Assembly (NCBI RefSeq): GCF_002964665.1
Contig: NZ_PQBZ01000042.1
Span: forward strand, 62,001-126,000
Source of the DNA: Pseudoalteromonas sp. T1lg23B
GTDB lineage: Bacteria; Pseudomonadota; Gammaproteobacteria; Enterobacterales; Alteromonadaceae
Reading direction: 5' to 3'
DNA: 64,000 bases
Shown piece after piece: positions 48,153 to 57,952 of the stretch. The notes below the pieces were generated by a model. The model searched no databases. It was given only the letters and a program-made list of their open reading frames with translations, and was not told where the DNA came from. The translations under genes and the position numbers were made by a program. Positions within the stretch are counted from its first letter, which is position 1. Every line of letters begins with the position of its first letter.

Positions 48153-50837
48153 TTAGAATTCATAGCTGTAGTTTACACTCACTGTGGTGCCAACTTCTTT
48201 TTGACGAACAATGATATCTGACTGAGTAACCTCTTGTTCTTCATCCAGTAAGTTTTTGATTTTAAACTTAACTTTAGAGTTAAAATCAGGATACCAAGTA
48301 TACACTAAATCCAATGAATGGAATGGTTGCTCAAAGGCATCTTCACGGCCACCAATGCCCGATGCCAATATACGTTCACCGAATACGTTGTATACTAATG
48401 AACCACTGTGCTGACCATCTGCAGAGTCAAAGCCCATTTGTAAGTTAACAACATACTTAGAGTGACCGGTCATACGCTTTGTCGGGTTAGTTAAGTTACC
48501 AGCAAACGCAGGGTCAATTGACACTTCTGAATCACTTAATGTGATGTTACCTGACGTGAACATGCCACTTACTGCATACGATAAGTCATGCAACCATTCA
48601 GCTTCAACACCATACACTTCACCGTCAATACCATTAACAAAAGAGGCACTGTAATCCTCGTCACCGACACGAAGTACGGTTTCGATTGGATTTGTAATGT
48701 CTTTGTAAAACGCACCAACCGAGAAATTATCACCGTTGTCCATATAGTACTCAAAGCGCGCGTCATAGTTTTTTAAATCACTGCTTTTAAGGCCTGGTGT
48801 ACCAAATGTTTTGATATCAGTCAGTGGATCAAAATACGCAACAGACACTAGCTCACGCAAGTCTGGTCGAACAGTTGTTTCGCCATAACTAAATCTAACT
48901 TGATAGTTATTTTGCGCTAAGTAAGTCAATGCCAGTGAACTAAATACGTCGTCTTGGTTAACAGTACCCTCTTTGATTTTCTCGTCAGAGTAATAAATTC
49001 CCTGTGTAATTTTATCAAAGATCAAACTAGACGTACCGATAGAAACTTGTTTGAAGTCTTCATAACGCAGACCACCGCTAACTCGCCATACATTATTGAA
49101 AAACATATCAAATTCAAAGTATCCCGCGTCAATTTTCTGAGCAGCAGTATAGTCATCAGCACTTGGTGCCGTCGGTTCGTTAAACGACAAGAAGAAGTCG
49201 TTATCATTAACGAATGTATCTGTTAGATACGTCGTCAAACCTAACACATTACTCACATCACTATTGATCGGGATCGGTATACCTGTATCGTTATTAATCG
49301 CAAAGCTTGAGGTGTTGTAAACACGCGCTCTGTCCAAAAAGTCATAACCTGCTTTTAGCGTTACTTCAACACCGCCGAAACTCAAAGGTAACGTCATATT
49401 GCCACCGTAAGACTTAACGTTGTCAACCATATCGGTAAACGAATAAGTCGCACGGTTGTCATCACCTGTTACTATAGATGTGTTATACACACCATTAGTA
49501 AACGTATCGATAAACTTATAGTCAATATTAGTGGGTATGCGAGTTTCGGCTTTAGACTCAGTGTATTGCCAATCAGCGCCAATTCCCCAATAGTCTAGGA
49601 ATGTATGTTGACCAATGAACTGATCAACATCTAGCGTGCGCTCTTCATAATTAAAGCTATGTGCTCTCTGTGCTTGGCCAGTTCCAGCAATCGTTCTTAC
49701 CGTACTACCATTAGGGCTTTGTAAAACAGAAAGATTTACTTCGTCTTCGTTATCTTGAAGATAAATCTTTGAATAGCTAACACTTTGCTGATCAAGTTTA
49801 TAGCCTAGGTTAAACACACCGCTAATTCGCTCATTCTCGGTGGTCACTTTGGAATCTTTAACTGTGATATAACAGTTGTTCTTGGCATCTTCTGTTGTAA
49901 CTAATGATGTTGTACATCCATCAGCCGGATCATCATCAGTGACTGCAGTTTTTCGCTCCGAGTAAGACCAGTCTTTATCGTAAGAGCCGGCGAGCATAAA
50001 ACCAATTGTGCCGCCTAGGTAATCTTCATCGAAGCTATTGCCAATGTTGGCTTTAATATCATAGTTCGGATCAAGCGACTCTTTGGTAACCTTTAAATCT
50101 CTTGGTAATGAAAGAATAAGAGACTTGTTTATTTGCGCAGCTTGTTCAGCTCTAGTTTGTGTTTCAGTACTTTCGATAGAATCTCTATCTACGATAGAGC
50201 TCAAACTAAAATCACCTTTATATCGCAGCACGGCACTATGAAGAGAACCTGGTTGACCCGAATCAGGGCGATTGTACGTATAGCCTTCGTCTGAATTTGA
50301 GTTCATACCCACGCCCACTTCAATACCTGCGGTAAACTCGCTAGGTACTGACTTTGTGCGAATGTCGATATTACCACCACCAAAGGCCGCTGGCATTGAC
50401 GGTGAGTACGCTTTTTGTACGGCTAAGCTTTCGATAATACTTGAAGGGAAAATATCTAGCGGTACTACATTACGTGTTAAATCAGGGCTAGGTACTGACG
50501 CACCATTTAGACGCGCACTGGAATAACGCTCACCTAGGCCGCGCACATAAACGAATTTGCCATCAACAAGTGTTAAACCTGTAACACGGCGCAGTGCTGA
50601 AGCCGCGTCGCTATCACCTGTGCGAGATAGTTGTTCCGCGCCCATAATATCCGCAACAAATGCTTGATTCTTACGTTCTTCAATAACCGCTGCAGCACTA
50701 CCTTGTAAGCGCGTACCAACAGCAACCACTTCTTCTATAGCCTGTTCTTCTGCTGCGATGTTTGGCATTGATACCCCAACAACCATCGCCGAACTTACTG
50801 CCAAAGCAATTTTTTTTAATTTCATTTGAGTATTCAT
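48153..50837 (-). CDS. TonB-dependent outer-membrane receptor
   Basis: An 894-residue TonB-dependent receptor. A signal peptide (about 1-28, ending NIAA) is followed by a TonB box-like EEVVAVGT and the plug domain (about 50-165). The plug contains ALRRVTGLTLVDGKFVYVRG and GERYSSARLNGASVPSPD. The rest forms the beta-barrel and ends in an aromatic residue (NYSYEF), as needed for outer-membrane insertion. The substrate is unknown and nothing indicates a siderophore specifically. The gene follows a beta-helix lipoprotein gene by 78 bp, with a hairpin between, and belongs with the TonB2 cluster upstream. Start 50837 has AGGA before it. Confidence 0.9.
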   Translation of the reverse strand: MNTQMKLKKIALAVSSAMVVGVSMPNIAAEEQAIEEVVAVGTRLQGSAAAVIEERKNQAFVADIMGAEQLSRTGDSDAASALRRVTGLTLVDGKFVYVRGLGERYSSARLNGASVPSPDLTRNVVPLDIFPSSIIESLAVQKAYSPSMPAAFGGGNIDIRTKSVPSEFTAGIEVGVGMNSNSDEGYTYNRPDSGQPGSLHSAVLRYKGDFSLSSIVDRDSIESTETQTRAEQAAQINKSLILSLPRDLKVTKESLDPNYDIKANIGNSFDEDYLGGTIGFMLAGSYDKDWSYSERKTAVTDDDPADGCTTSLVTTEDAKNNCYITVKDSKVTTENERISGVFNLGYKLDQQSVSYSKIYLQDNEDEVNLSVLQSPNGSTVRTIAGTGQAQRAHSFNYEERTLDVDQFIGQHTFLDYWGIGADWQYTESKAETRIPTNIDYKFIDTFTNGVYNTSIVTGDDNRATYSFTDMVDNVKSYGGNMTLPLSFGGVEVTLKAGYDFLDRARVYNTSSFAINNDTGIPIPINSDVSNVLGLTTYLTDTFVNDNDFFLSFNEPTAPSADDYTAAQKIDAGYFEFDMFFNNVWRVSGGLRYEDFKQVSIGTSSLIFDKITQGIYYSDEKIKEGTVNQDDVFSSLALTYLAQNNYQVRFSYGETTVRPDLRELVSVAYFDPLTDIKTFGTPGLKSSDLKNYDARFEYYMDNGDNFSVGAFYKDITNPIETVLRVGDEDYSASFVNGIDGEVYGVEAEWLHDLSYAVSGMFTSGNITLSDSEVSIDPAFAGNLTNPTKRMTGHSKYVVNLQMGFDSADGQHSGSLVYNVFGERILASGIGGREDAFEQPFHSLDLVYTWYPDFNSKVKFKIKNLLDEEQEVTQSDIIVRQKEVGTTVSVNYSYEF

Positions 50838-50860
50838 TTGCAATCCTGCCAAAAATCGTA

Positions 50861-50882
50861 AAAAAGGCGCAATAGCTGCGCC
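50861..50882 (-). terminator. terminator/attenuator before the receptor gene
   Basis: The stem GGCGCA/TGCGCC is followed on the minus strand by TTTTTT and lies only 24 bp before the receptor start. No promoter fits between, so receptor expression needs read-through. Confidence 0.75.
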
Positions 50883-50915
50883 TACTTCGTGATAAACAAT
50901 TTAAGCCACGAAAGA

Positions 50916-52577
50916 TTACTTAATAGCTGCTAATGATTTTTCTACCCATTTGTACCAAGTGCTGCTTGATTCTTTATCAGAAACTGCACCAATGTAGTCA
51001 ACTTGGTCAAAGAAGCTCAAATCTAAGCCACTAAGGTTATTGGCTTGGATTGTCACTTCGGTTGATGCTGTGTTAGTTGCAAAACCATTTGCAGCAAGTA
51101 CACCTTCTGCGCTATCCAAGATTTGGCTAGAAGCATTGTTTGTGAACCATTCAGCCTTAGAACCACCGCTTGCAAAGGTCTCTCCCCCTTTAAAGTGATT
51201 AACACATGCCATTACAGAGTTGTTGAACATAAGCTTGCCTGCGACCGCTTTTTCTTCTGCACTTTCTTTTTTGAACTCTAAACAGTCAGTGCCATTTGCG
51301 CCTTCGGCTTTTACGAATAGTGCGTTGTAGTACATACCTTCGATTGCATCATCGAATTTTGCAGCCTGAGAAGCACTATTATCACGAATTGACTTACCAT
51401 CAGTAGTAACTACTGTAACGTTTGCGATAGTTGGGTTTGATGCCGGTACTTCCGAGTAATCGTCGCCTTTACCTTTTTGACCATCAGTCTCAAAACCGTT
51501 GTTACCCATATAACCTACAGAACCAGCAGGAATTGTTTTCTGCTCGCCTTCGTCTGTGTAAGTCACATCTTTCTTAGTTGTTACTGTACCGTGCTGTACA
51601 TAGATAAATTGTGCATTACCTTGCCAACCTGCATCAATATCAATAGCGTCGTCTTGCGTATCAGTTACAACAATATGCTTGATGTTAGCAGCGCCACCGA
51701 AGAATTCGATACCGTCATCAAAACCTTGGTGAATGTGCAGATAATCAAATTTAGAGCCCGAGCCTACTGCATTAAGTGTGAGTGAGTTTAAGTCATCACC
51801 ATCACCGCCTTCACGAGGACCTGAACCTGCGTACCAGATGTTAGCGAACTTGATAGTACCGCTACTGTCCGCGTTATTTTTACCACCAAAGTGACTTGTG
51901 ATACCTTCCGAGGTAGCGTTACAGGTATTGGCTGCGCGCTCAGCATTGGTACATTGGTTTGTTAAACCAAATCCGTTGATGATGATGCCACCCCAGTCAG
52001 CGAACTGTGGGCCTGTCTGCGCAATGTCAAACTCTGAATAAACGTTCGCTGATGTGAATGTGATAGGCTTTTCAGCGGTACCAACGGCATTAATTTTTGC
52101 ACCACGACCAATACGAATAATCGCTTCGCCAGATCTAAACGCAAGTGTTGTACCCGCTTCAATGTTGAGTGTTGGGCCGTTCGTGTCGATTGTACAGTTT
52201 TGGGTAGTGTTACAGTCTTTACCCATTTGGATTGCACCGTCAAATACGTGTGCTCCACCGTTTTCTAGAGCAGCAAAGGTGATATCTTCTTCAATTTCTA
52301 ACGTCTTACCTGCAAAGTTTGTGCTGTATACGCAGTGTGGTGCAACGAATTCACCTTGTACTTCGTTACCTGCAACTGTGCGTTTAGTACATGGATTTAC
52401 TTTGCCGCCTGGGTCTGGCGTTGGGTCAGTTGGGTTGCCTGAATTGTTCGTTGTATTATTTGAATTATTTACGCTGTTATCATTAACGGTAGGCGTTACT
52501 TTAATATCTCCACCACAACCAGCTAATACTAATGCAGAAGCAACAAGGCTTACCTTGAATAACCCAGAAATTTTCAT
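50916..52577 (-). CDS. surface lipoprotein with right-handed beta-helix
   Basis: A 553-residue lipoprotein. The lipobox is ALVLAGCGG with the acylated Cys near residue 20. A low-complexity Asn/Thr/Pro linker (about 30-60) follows, and then a body of beta-helix repeats: LNIEAGTTLAFRSGEAIIRIG, cut here into short rungs, ITFTSANVY, GGIIINGFG, FEYLHIHQG-like and KHIVVTDTQDDAID. Similar proteins lie next to TonB-dependent receptors in other marine Proteobacteria, so it probably sits on the outer membrane and assists the receptor's substrate capture; this is inference. GGAGA before the ATG at 52577 fixes the start. The gene has a terminator on each side. Confidence 0.8.
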   Translation of the reverse strand: MKISGLFKVSLVASALVLAGCGGDIKVTPTVNDNSVNNSNNTTNNSGNPTDPTPDPGGKVNPCTKRTVAGNEVQGEFVAPHCVYSTNFAGKTLEIEEDITFAALENGGAHVFDGAIQMGKDCNTTQNCTIDTNGPTLNIEAGTTLAFRSGEAIIRIGRGAKINAVGTAEKPITFTSANVYSEFDIAQTGPQFADWGGIIINGFGLTNQCTNAERAANTCNATSEGITSHFGGKNNADSSGTIKFANIWYAGSGPREGGDGDDLNSLTLNAVGSGSKFDYLHIHQGFDDGIEFFGGAANIKHIVVTDTQDDAIDIDAGWQGNAQFIYVQHGTVTTKKDVTYTDEGEQKTIPAGSVGYMGNNGFETDGQKGKGDDYSEVPASNPTIANVTVVTTDGKSIRDNSASQAAKFDDAIEGMYYNALFVKAEGANGTDCLEFKKESAEEKAVAGKLMFNNSVMACVNHFKGGETFASGGSKAEWFTNNASSQILDSAEGVLAANGFATNTASTEVTIQANNLSGLDLSFFDQVDYIGAVSDKESSSTWYKWVEKSLAAIK

Positions 52578-52700
52578 TTTTATCTCCAAAAAATATAATA
52601 ATTATAAGTGCATAAAAAGCTTGGACATAAAGTAACTAACTAGTATTACAGATGGGTTACACTTTATAGAAACAAACATGACAATTTAATAAATTGAAAT

Positions 52701-52723
52701 AAAAAAACCGCCCGAAGGCGGCT
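52701..52723 (-). terminator. terminator of the TonB2 operon
   Basis: CCGCC and GGCGG close a TTCG tetraloop on the minus strand, followed by seven T. It lies 21 bases past the TPR gene stop and separates the energising operon from the lipoprotein and receptor genes. Confidence 0.9.
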
Positions 52724-52743
52724 TTGGTGTTGCGATTATAAAA

Positions 52744-54048
52744 TTATAACAACGCCTGTTTTAGCGTCTCAGAGTGAAGCTTTTCTCTTTTTACATACTT
52801 AATCCATTGCTTGGCAATATTTTCAGACTTTTTATGCTTTTCAGCCTGCTCAAAAGCCAGTATAGAAGCATCGAAGTTCTGTAGATTATACTGTGCCATC
52901 CCCAGTGCAACATAAGCGTTTGATTCGAAAGTTAAGCCGCCCTTATCTAATGCTATACGTGCTGCATCTGCCGCTTCATCATACATCTCAAGATTGATAT
53001 AAACTTCAGCAAGACGTTGCTCATAGTTGCCGTGTTCTACTTGCTTACTGGCCTTTTCAAAGTAGCCAATAGCCTTTTTGCTTTCTTTGGCTTGAACTAA
53101 AGATTCCGCGATAAACACCTGATTTTTAGCATTATCTTCGACAACTCCAGTGCGTAACCCTCGCTCCATCACCTTCGCTGCTTTATAAGACAAGCCGTTG
53201 TACATATAAACTTGGGCCAACTGCATAATTTGTGAGCGAGATTTTACAAATCCCTGCTGATCAGCCGCCTCAAAAATAGCCAATTGTTTTTTCTCTTCAC
53301 CTATTTCACCATACATTCCCGCAAGCTGAACCCAATAATCAGGCTTATTAAACAGCTTAACCATTTTTTCTAATGTTCTAGTGACTTCTTTTGGTTTATT
53401 AAGTGAGTAATATAATGCCCTTTGCAATACCAACCAATTTTCTTTTGGCTCTTTACCTTCGGACTCAGATAAATTAACAGCAGTATTTATATATTTTAAC
53501 GCCTCTTTATAATCTTTTAACTGATAATTCGCTTGAGCTCTTAGCACATAATAACTATCCGATATGGTTTTGGTGTTTATCGAATCCCATTGCTCTAAAT
53601 ATTTAATAACTTTTTCATATTCAGAGTTAGCCATTGCTAGTTGTGCCAAACTAAAGGTTGTTGATAATCTTAATGACTCAGGAATTTCTTCCTCAGCTAC
53701 AACCTTTTCAAATGCAGCGATCGCTTTATCAAGCTGATTTTCGTTGTAATATATAAAGCCATAGAAATTATACATCATCGCAATTTCATAAGAGTTCATG
53801 CTTGATGAGCGGTCTTTAATGCTATCCAACGCCTCTAGACCCGCTTTAACATCTCCGTCATCAGCCAACTTTTGCGCTCTTGCTAACTGGCTATAAACCT
53901 TCTCTCTAAGCGCTGGTACACGTTTTGTTTTAGTTTCAGCGTATGCTGTACTCACATTGATATACGGCGTGAGTGAGGCTATAGGTGGCGCTACCATCGC
54001 AGCAACGAACAGCGCACTGTGTATCGTAATTTGTTTAATATTATTCAT
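52744..54048 (-). CDS. tetratricopeptide protein of the TonB2 cluster
   Basis: A 434-residue periplasmic protein with a signal sequence (about 1-37, ending AYAET) and a chain of TPR units from about residue 60 to 420, for example NFYGFIYYNENQLDKAIAAF and YVALGMAQYNLQNFDASILA. It is the last gene of the exbB-exbD-tonB operon, 21 bp after tonB. A TPR protein in this position is a regular member of TonB2 clusters in Vibrio and Alteromonadales. It probably helps assemble or steady the complex in the periplasm; its exact role is not established. Confidence 0.85.
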   Translation of the reverse strand: MNNIKQITIHSALFVAAMVAPPIASLTPYINVSTAYAETKTKRVPALREKVYSQLARAQKLADDGDVKAGLEALDSIKDRSSSMNSYEIAMMYNFYGFIYYNENQLDKAIAAFEKVVAEEEIPESLRLSTTFSLAQLAMANSEYEKVIKYLEQWDSINTKTISDSYYVLRAQANYQLKDYKEALKYINTAVNLSESEGKEPKENWLVLQRALYYSLNKPKEVTRTLEKMVKLFNKPDYWVQLAGMYGEIGEEKKQLAIFEAADQQGFVKSRSQIMQLAQVYMYNGLSYKAAKVMERGLRTGVVEDNAKNQVFIAESLVQAKESKKAIGYFEKASKQVEHGNYEQRLAEVYINLEMYDEAADAARIALDKGGLTFESNAYVALGMAQYNLQNFDASILAFEQAEKHKKSENIAKQWIKYVKREKLHSETLKQALL

Positions 54049-54069
54049 AATCGCACCTCTTTGATTCCA

Positions 54070-54675
54070 TCAACCATTTATTTGGAAGGAGATCTTGTTC
54101 TGAACGCCAGCGACTTCAACCGCTTCGCCGTTCACTACTCGTGGTTTGTATTTGAACTTAAGCGCGGCGTCGAGTGCAGCTCGGTCGAAAATAGCTTCAG
54201 GTTCAGCGGTCACGACTTTAGGGTCCCTCACTGTGCCTTGTTTAGTCACTATAAACTCGACGATGACATACCCTTCAATTCCACGCGATAACGCGCGGCG
54301 CGGATATACAGGCGCAACCTTAACGATCGGTAAGTATTCGCCATCACTGGACTCAAGTGCCAAACCACCTGCAAGGTCCACGTCCGCCTCAACATTTGCA
54401 CTAAAGTCAAAGTCCCCACCCGCTGCATCTAAGTCATTACTTTGCATTTGTGGTGAGTCCATCGGTGGCGGTGGCTCTTTCGGAGTCGGTGGTTTTTGTG
54501 GTTTACGCTCTTTCTTTTGTACCGCTTCTTCTTTTTTCAAACGGACAAAATCCAGCACGTTACCTTTAACAGGCTCAGTCATCGCTCCTTCTCCGCCTTG
54601 AATAAGCGCCTGCATACCCAAGAACAGAAAGAATGTAACAACACCTGCAATTATCAGTGCTATCAAATAACGCAT
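54070..54675 (-). CDS. tonB: energy transducer TonB (TonB2 type)
   Basis: A 201-residue TonB. One N-terminal membrane helix (about 3-24) is followed by a short Lys/Pro-rich stretch (RKPQKPPTPKEPPPPMDSP, about 57-75) and a C-terminal domain from about 115 with YPRRALSRGIEGYVIVEF and DRAALDAALKFKYKPR. It carries energy from the proton gradient to outer-membrane receptors. It is shorter than E. coli TonB (239), as usual for TonB2 proteins, which depend on TtpC. It begins eight bases after the exbD stop. Confidence 0.93.
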   Translation of the reverse strand: MRYLIALIIAGVVTFFLFLGMQALIQGGEGAMTEPVKGNVLDFVRLKKEEAVQKKERKPQKPPTPKEPPPPMDSPQMQSNDLDAAGGDFDFSANVEADVDLAGGLALESSDGEYLPIVKVAPVYPRRALSRGIEGYVIVEFIVTKQGTVRDPKVVTAEPEAIFDRAALDAALKFKYKPRVVNGEAVEVAGVQNKISFQING

Positions 54676-54683
54676 ATTGCTAC

Positions 54684-55094
54684 CTATGATTCCTGTGCGG
54701 CGATTGAAACGTCAAACGCCCCTGCTGCTCTTGACGCATCCATCACTTTGATAAGCATTTCCGTGGTTGCTTTCTTGTCAGCTTGAATAACCACGCTTCC
54801 TTGAGGGTTTTCAGCTTTTAATCGCTCGATGTTTGCTTGTACCGCGCGTACATCAACTTGACGCTTGTTAATCCAAATTTCACCTTTGTCTGAAATTGCT
54901 ACCAAGATATTTGCGCGCTGTTTTTTTACAGCGGTCGCCGCTTCTGGGCGGTTTACATCAATTCCAGCTTCTTTTACGAAAGATGCGGTAACAATAAAGA
55001 AAATAAGCATGATAAATACCACGTCCAGCATGGGAGTCATGTTGATCTCTTCTGCTTCTTCTTCTTGAAATACTTTAGCTAATGGAGCTCTCAT
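54684..55094 (-). CDS. exbD: ExbD/TolR-family biopolymer transport protein
   Basis: A 136-residue ExbD. The conserved opening EINMTPMLDVVFIMLIFFIVTA, here cut as EINMTPMLD and VVFIMLIFF, contains the membrane-embedded Asp that takes part in proton flow. A periplasmic domain follows. It works with ExbB as the stator that energises TonB. It begins 24 bp after exbB and is followed closely by tonB. Confidence 0.95.
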   Translation of the reverse strand: MRAPLAKVFQEEEAEEINMTPMLDVVFIMLIFFIVTASFVKEAGIDVNRPEAATAVKKQRANILVAISDKGEIWINKRQVDVRAVQANIERLKAENPQGSVVIQADKKATTEMLIKVMDASRAAGAFDVSIAAQES

Positions 55095-55118
55095 AATTCT
55101 TTCCTCTGCACATTCGAC

Positions 55119-55646
55119 TTAATGGTCGAGTAACATTTTGTCTTCTAACAATTCAACTTCACGCTTGGCTTTACGCTGCAAGTATGTCGATGCGAATACA
55201 CCAGATAGTGCGCCAACCATGCCCGCCATCGTTGGGATGGTTGCCTTCGACACCCCAGAGGCCATCGAACGAGCGCTACCAGTTCCTGTAATAGCCATAA
55301 CATCAAACACTTCAATCATGCCTGTCACGGTTCCAAGCAGGCCCAGTAAAGGACACAGCGCAACCATCACGTTTATGTATGGCAAATTCGCATTTAAGCG
55401 GATCCCTGCTCTGGAGATCTGTGCTTGACGAATTTGCTCAGCATGCCAACTATTTCTCTCAGCTCTCGCTTTCCAGTCCGACAACAATTCCTTTTTGTAG
55501 GTTTTGTAGCGTCCAAAAAAGAACATAAATCTTTCTAGAATAAGCAACCACATCGCAAAGATGATTAGGCCGATGACCAGTAAAACCTGGCCACCCGTAT
55601 CTAAAAATTCTCGTAGCGCATTGATTGCTTCAATCAATAGAACCAC
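55119..55646 (-). CDS. exbB: ExbB/MotA/TolQ proton channel
   Basis: A 175-residue ExbB with three membrane helices (about 18-38, 85-105, 130-150) and the family core PLLGLLGTVTGMIEVF. The start is GTG at 55646 with GGAGCG before it; it follows the larger TtpC gene by two bases, so translation is coupled. Having both TtpC and a short ExbB identifies this as a TonB2 system rather than the E. coli type. Confidence 0.93.
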   Translation of the reverse strand: MVLLIEAINALREFLDTGGQVLLVIGLIIFAMWLLILERFMFFFGRYKTYKKELLSDWKARAERNSWHAEQIRQAQISRAGIRLNANLPYINVMVALCPLLGLLGTVTGMIEVFDVMAITGTGSARSMASGVSKATIPTMAGMVGALSGVFASTYLQRKAKREVELLEDKMLLDH

Positions 55647-55648
55647 GA

Positions 55649-57016
55649 TTACGCTCCTTTTTCGCTTCGCTCAGCGATAATGCCAGCACTTTGCTCTTGT
55701 AGAATTAACAGTAAATTACGAGAGCGTGTGTTTAGAATTGTGTATAAGAAAACTGTTGGGATTGCGACAACGAGACCCAACACGGTGGTTACCAGCGCTT
55801 GAGATATGCCACCAGCCATCAACTTCGGATCACCCGTTCCAAATAACGTGATTGCTTGGAAGGTATTGATCATCCCTGTTACCGTACCGAGTAGACCAAG
55901 CAGTGGCGCCACTACCGAAATGATTTTTATCAAAGTCAGGTTGCGAGTGATTTTTGGCATCTCACGCAAAATTGCTTCGCTTAGTTTTAACTCTAACGTG
56001 TCATACGCTACGTCTGGGTATTGATCTTTGACCTTCATAACACGGCCCAAAGGGTTATCGTCACGAGCTGTTGTGTCTTTGAGCTGGCGGTTGATTTTAG
56101 CACCCATAATGAACAACGAAATAAAGCGCTCTAGTGCAATTAGTAGCGCTAATACACCGACACCCAAAATCACATAACCAACAGCACCACCTTGGTGAAC
56201 TTGCTCTTCCGTATTCGGCGCTTGAACAAGCAGACCTAAGATTGAACCGCCCGTTGGGTCAAGTGCAAAGTCAACCACACCATTGTTGGCACTTTGTAGC
56301 TTTGCTGCTGTTTCTGTGAACCGAGACACAGGCTGACGAGTCAGTTCAGACAAGGTGTTGGTCACAGGGTTATAAGATAAGTACTTACCATCAGAGATTA
56401 AGTTAAATGCACCGACCCTTACCACTTCCTTGCTCGCTTTCTCACCACCAGCAACGATGACCTCTGTAGTGAAGCGCGCAACTTTACCCTGCTCTGTCAT
56501 TTCACGTTGTAGCTCGTACCACACTTTTTCGATATCTTCGATTGAAGCTAGACGAGACGTCGATCCCATCTTTTTGGCCATTTCGTCCATAAAGTCACTG
56601 CGACCTGGAATTTGAGCCGATACAACTGACGTTTGAAATTTAGTGCTTGAGTCACCTGCTACCTGCTGAAGTACGCCAAATAGTTCTTTTAACGACCCCA
56701 TGCGCTTAGACAAAGTGTCGGTCAGATTTTGTAATTTGATTTCATTTTCTTCGAATTGCGTTTCTAAGCGCTCAGAGCGTGCAAGCTCACCGTTACGCTT
56801 TTGCGTCAGAGCATTCAACATAGCAATTTGCTGATCTTGTTTAGCTGTAAACTCAGCCTCTCGCGCACGATTCTGCTGGCTTTGAGCAGCTTGCCCTTGT
56901 TCCAGAGTTTTTAACAGTGAATCTAAATCCAATGCCTGTTCTGCCATGACTGATGTAGACAAGGCGAATGTTGCAGCCAAGATGGCCTTTTGACTGAATT
57001 GTTTGATAAATTTCAT
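55649..57016 (-). CDS. ttpC: TtpC, long ExbB-like protein of the TonB2 system
   Basis: A 455-residue protein with a signal peptide (1-25), a long periplasmic coiled-coil part rich in Gln and Glu (about 30-115), and a C-terminal MotA/TolQ/ExbB domain with three membrane helices from about 275 to 440. The core PLLGLLGTVTGMINTFQ is nearly identical to that of the neighbouring exbB, which suggests an old duplication. In Vibrio TtpC is needed for TonB2-dependent iron uptake and is thought to reach across the periplasm. It follows the DUF3450 gene by ten bases. Confidence 0.92.
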   Translation of the reverse strand: MKFIKQFSQKAILAATFALSTSVMAEQALDLDSLLKTLEQGQAAQSQQNRAREAEFTAKQDQQIAMLNALTQKRNGELARSERLETQFEENEIKLQNLTDTLSKRMGSLKELFGVLQQVAGDSSTKFQTSVVSAQIPGRSDFMDEMAKKMGSTSRLASIEDIEKVWYELQREMTEQGKVARFTTEVIVAGGEKASKEVVRVGAFNLISDGKYLSYNPVTNTLSELTRQPVSRFTETAAKLQSANNGVVDFALDPTGGSILGLLVQAPNTEEQVHQGGAVGYVILGVGVLALLIALERFISLFIMGAKINRQLKDTTARDDNPLGRVMKVKDQYPDVAYDTLELKLSEAILREMPKITRNLTLIKIISVVAPLLGLLGTVTGMINTFQAITLFGTGDPKLMAGGISQALVTTVLGLVVAIPTVFLYTILNTRSRNLLLILQEQSAGIIAERSEKGA

Positions 57017-57026
57017 CTTGAACCTC

Positions 57027-57779
57027 TTACTCTGAAGCGTGAACTGGAAGCGTTAACATATCTGGGGCTAGCTGCTTGCGAGCGATACGCAAGCCTTTGT
57101 TGATTTGGCTGATACTGGTGTCATCTAGCGCAACAAATTGTTTGCTATCTTGGTTCCAGCTGCCGGCTAACGACCCATCTTTGGTGACGTACAGCAACTC
57201 CAGACGGCCAATGCGAAGAAAGTCTACCTCTCGTTCCTTACCGTCTACGTCTAGCAAGGCGGTGTAAGCTTCGATGGTACGACCGTAATCGACTTCAACT
57301 TGGTATGCTTCAAGTACACGACGAAACTTTTCGCTCGATGTAACGTCCGCACGTTCCATCATATCTTTGAGTGACGCGATGCGTGCTTGACGCTCTTTAG
57401 ATAAAAATGGAATATCAAGTGCGACAAACTGCTCTAAACCCGTGATCATACGTAACATCAACGGCGTTATTTGACGTTCAATAACTGACACCTGATCCAT
57501 AGAAGCATTAATTGCGTTCATTTCATCAAGCTGATTCTGTATTTGCTTGTCTAGTTGGGCGTTATATACCGCCAGACCATCGATCTCTTTATTGAGTGTT
57601 TTGAACTTTTGCAAACGTGACTGCATTGAGTCAGCGATTGAGTCGATCTTTGTTTGAGTTATCTGTGCAGATTCATTAATTGCACTACTTTTGTCGATGA
57701 CCTTGTTTAAGTCATTGGCTTGAACGCTGGTCGCTGTTGCAAGAAAACCTGCTAGTAACAGGGGGTTAACGCACTTCAT
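57027..57779 (-). CDS. DUF3450 periplasmic coiled-coil protein, first gene of TonB2 operon
   Basis: A 250-residue protein with a signal peptide ending TSVQA and a coiled coil at about 30-110, then the conserved part MLRMITGLEQFVALDIPF and YGRTIEAYTALLD typical of DUF3450. This family is found almost only at the head of ttpC-exbB-exbD-tonB operons. It is likely a periplasmic partner of the TtpC complex. The ATG at 57779 lies just after TAAGG; a GTG three codons upstream is less likely. The operon promoter should be within 57780-57950 but is not obvious. Confidence 0.88.
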   Translation of the reverse strand: MKCVNPLLLAGFLATATSVQANDLNKVIDKSSAINESAQITQTKIDSIADSMQSRLQKFKTLNKEIDGLAVYNAQLDKQIQNQLDEMNAINASMDQVSVIERQITPLMLRMITGLEQFVALDIPFLSKERQARIASLKDMMERADVTSSEKFRRVLEAYQVEVDYGRTIEAYTALLDVDGKEREVDFLRIGRLELLYVTKDGSLAGSWNQDSKQFVALDDTSISQINKGLRIARKQLAPDMLTLPVHASE

Positions 57780-57952
57780 CGCATACACCTTAAGTTTTGC
57801 TAGTAATTAAATTGGGTGCAGTTTAAGGGGGTTTAATTACAAACGTGTTGCGCAAAAAATACAGAAAAATGACAACTGTAATAATTAGTACGTGTGATTT
57901 AGTGAAAAAAATTTATTATCTTACTCGCAATAATATGAAAGGTTCTAATACA

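Noticed and set aside
54146..54601. Long plus-strand frames opposite tonB, ttpC and the lipoprotein gene
   Set aside because: They are antisense shadows of well-supported genes.
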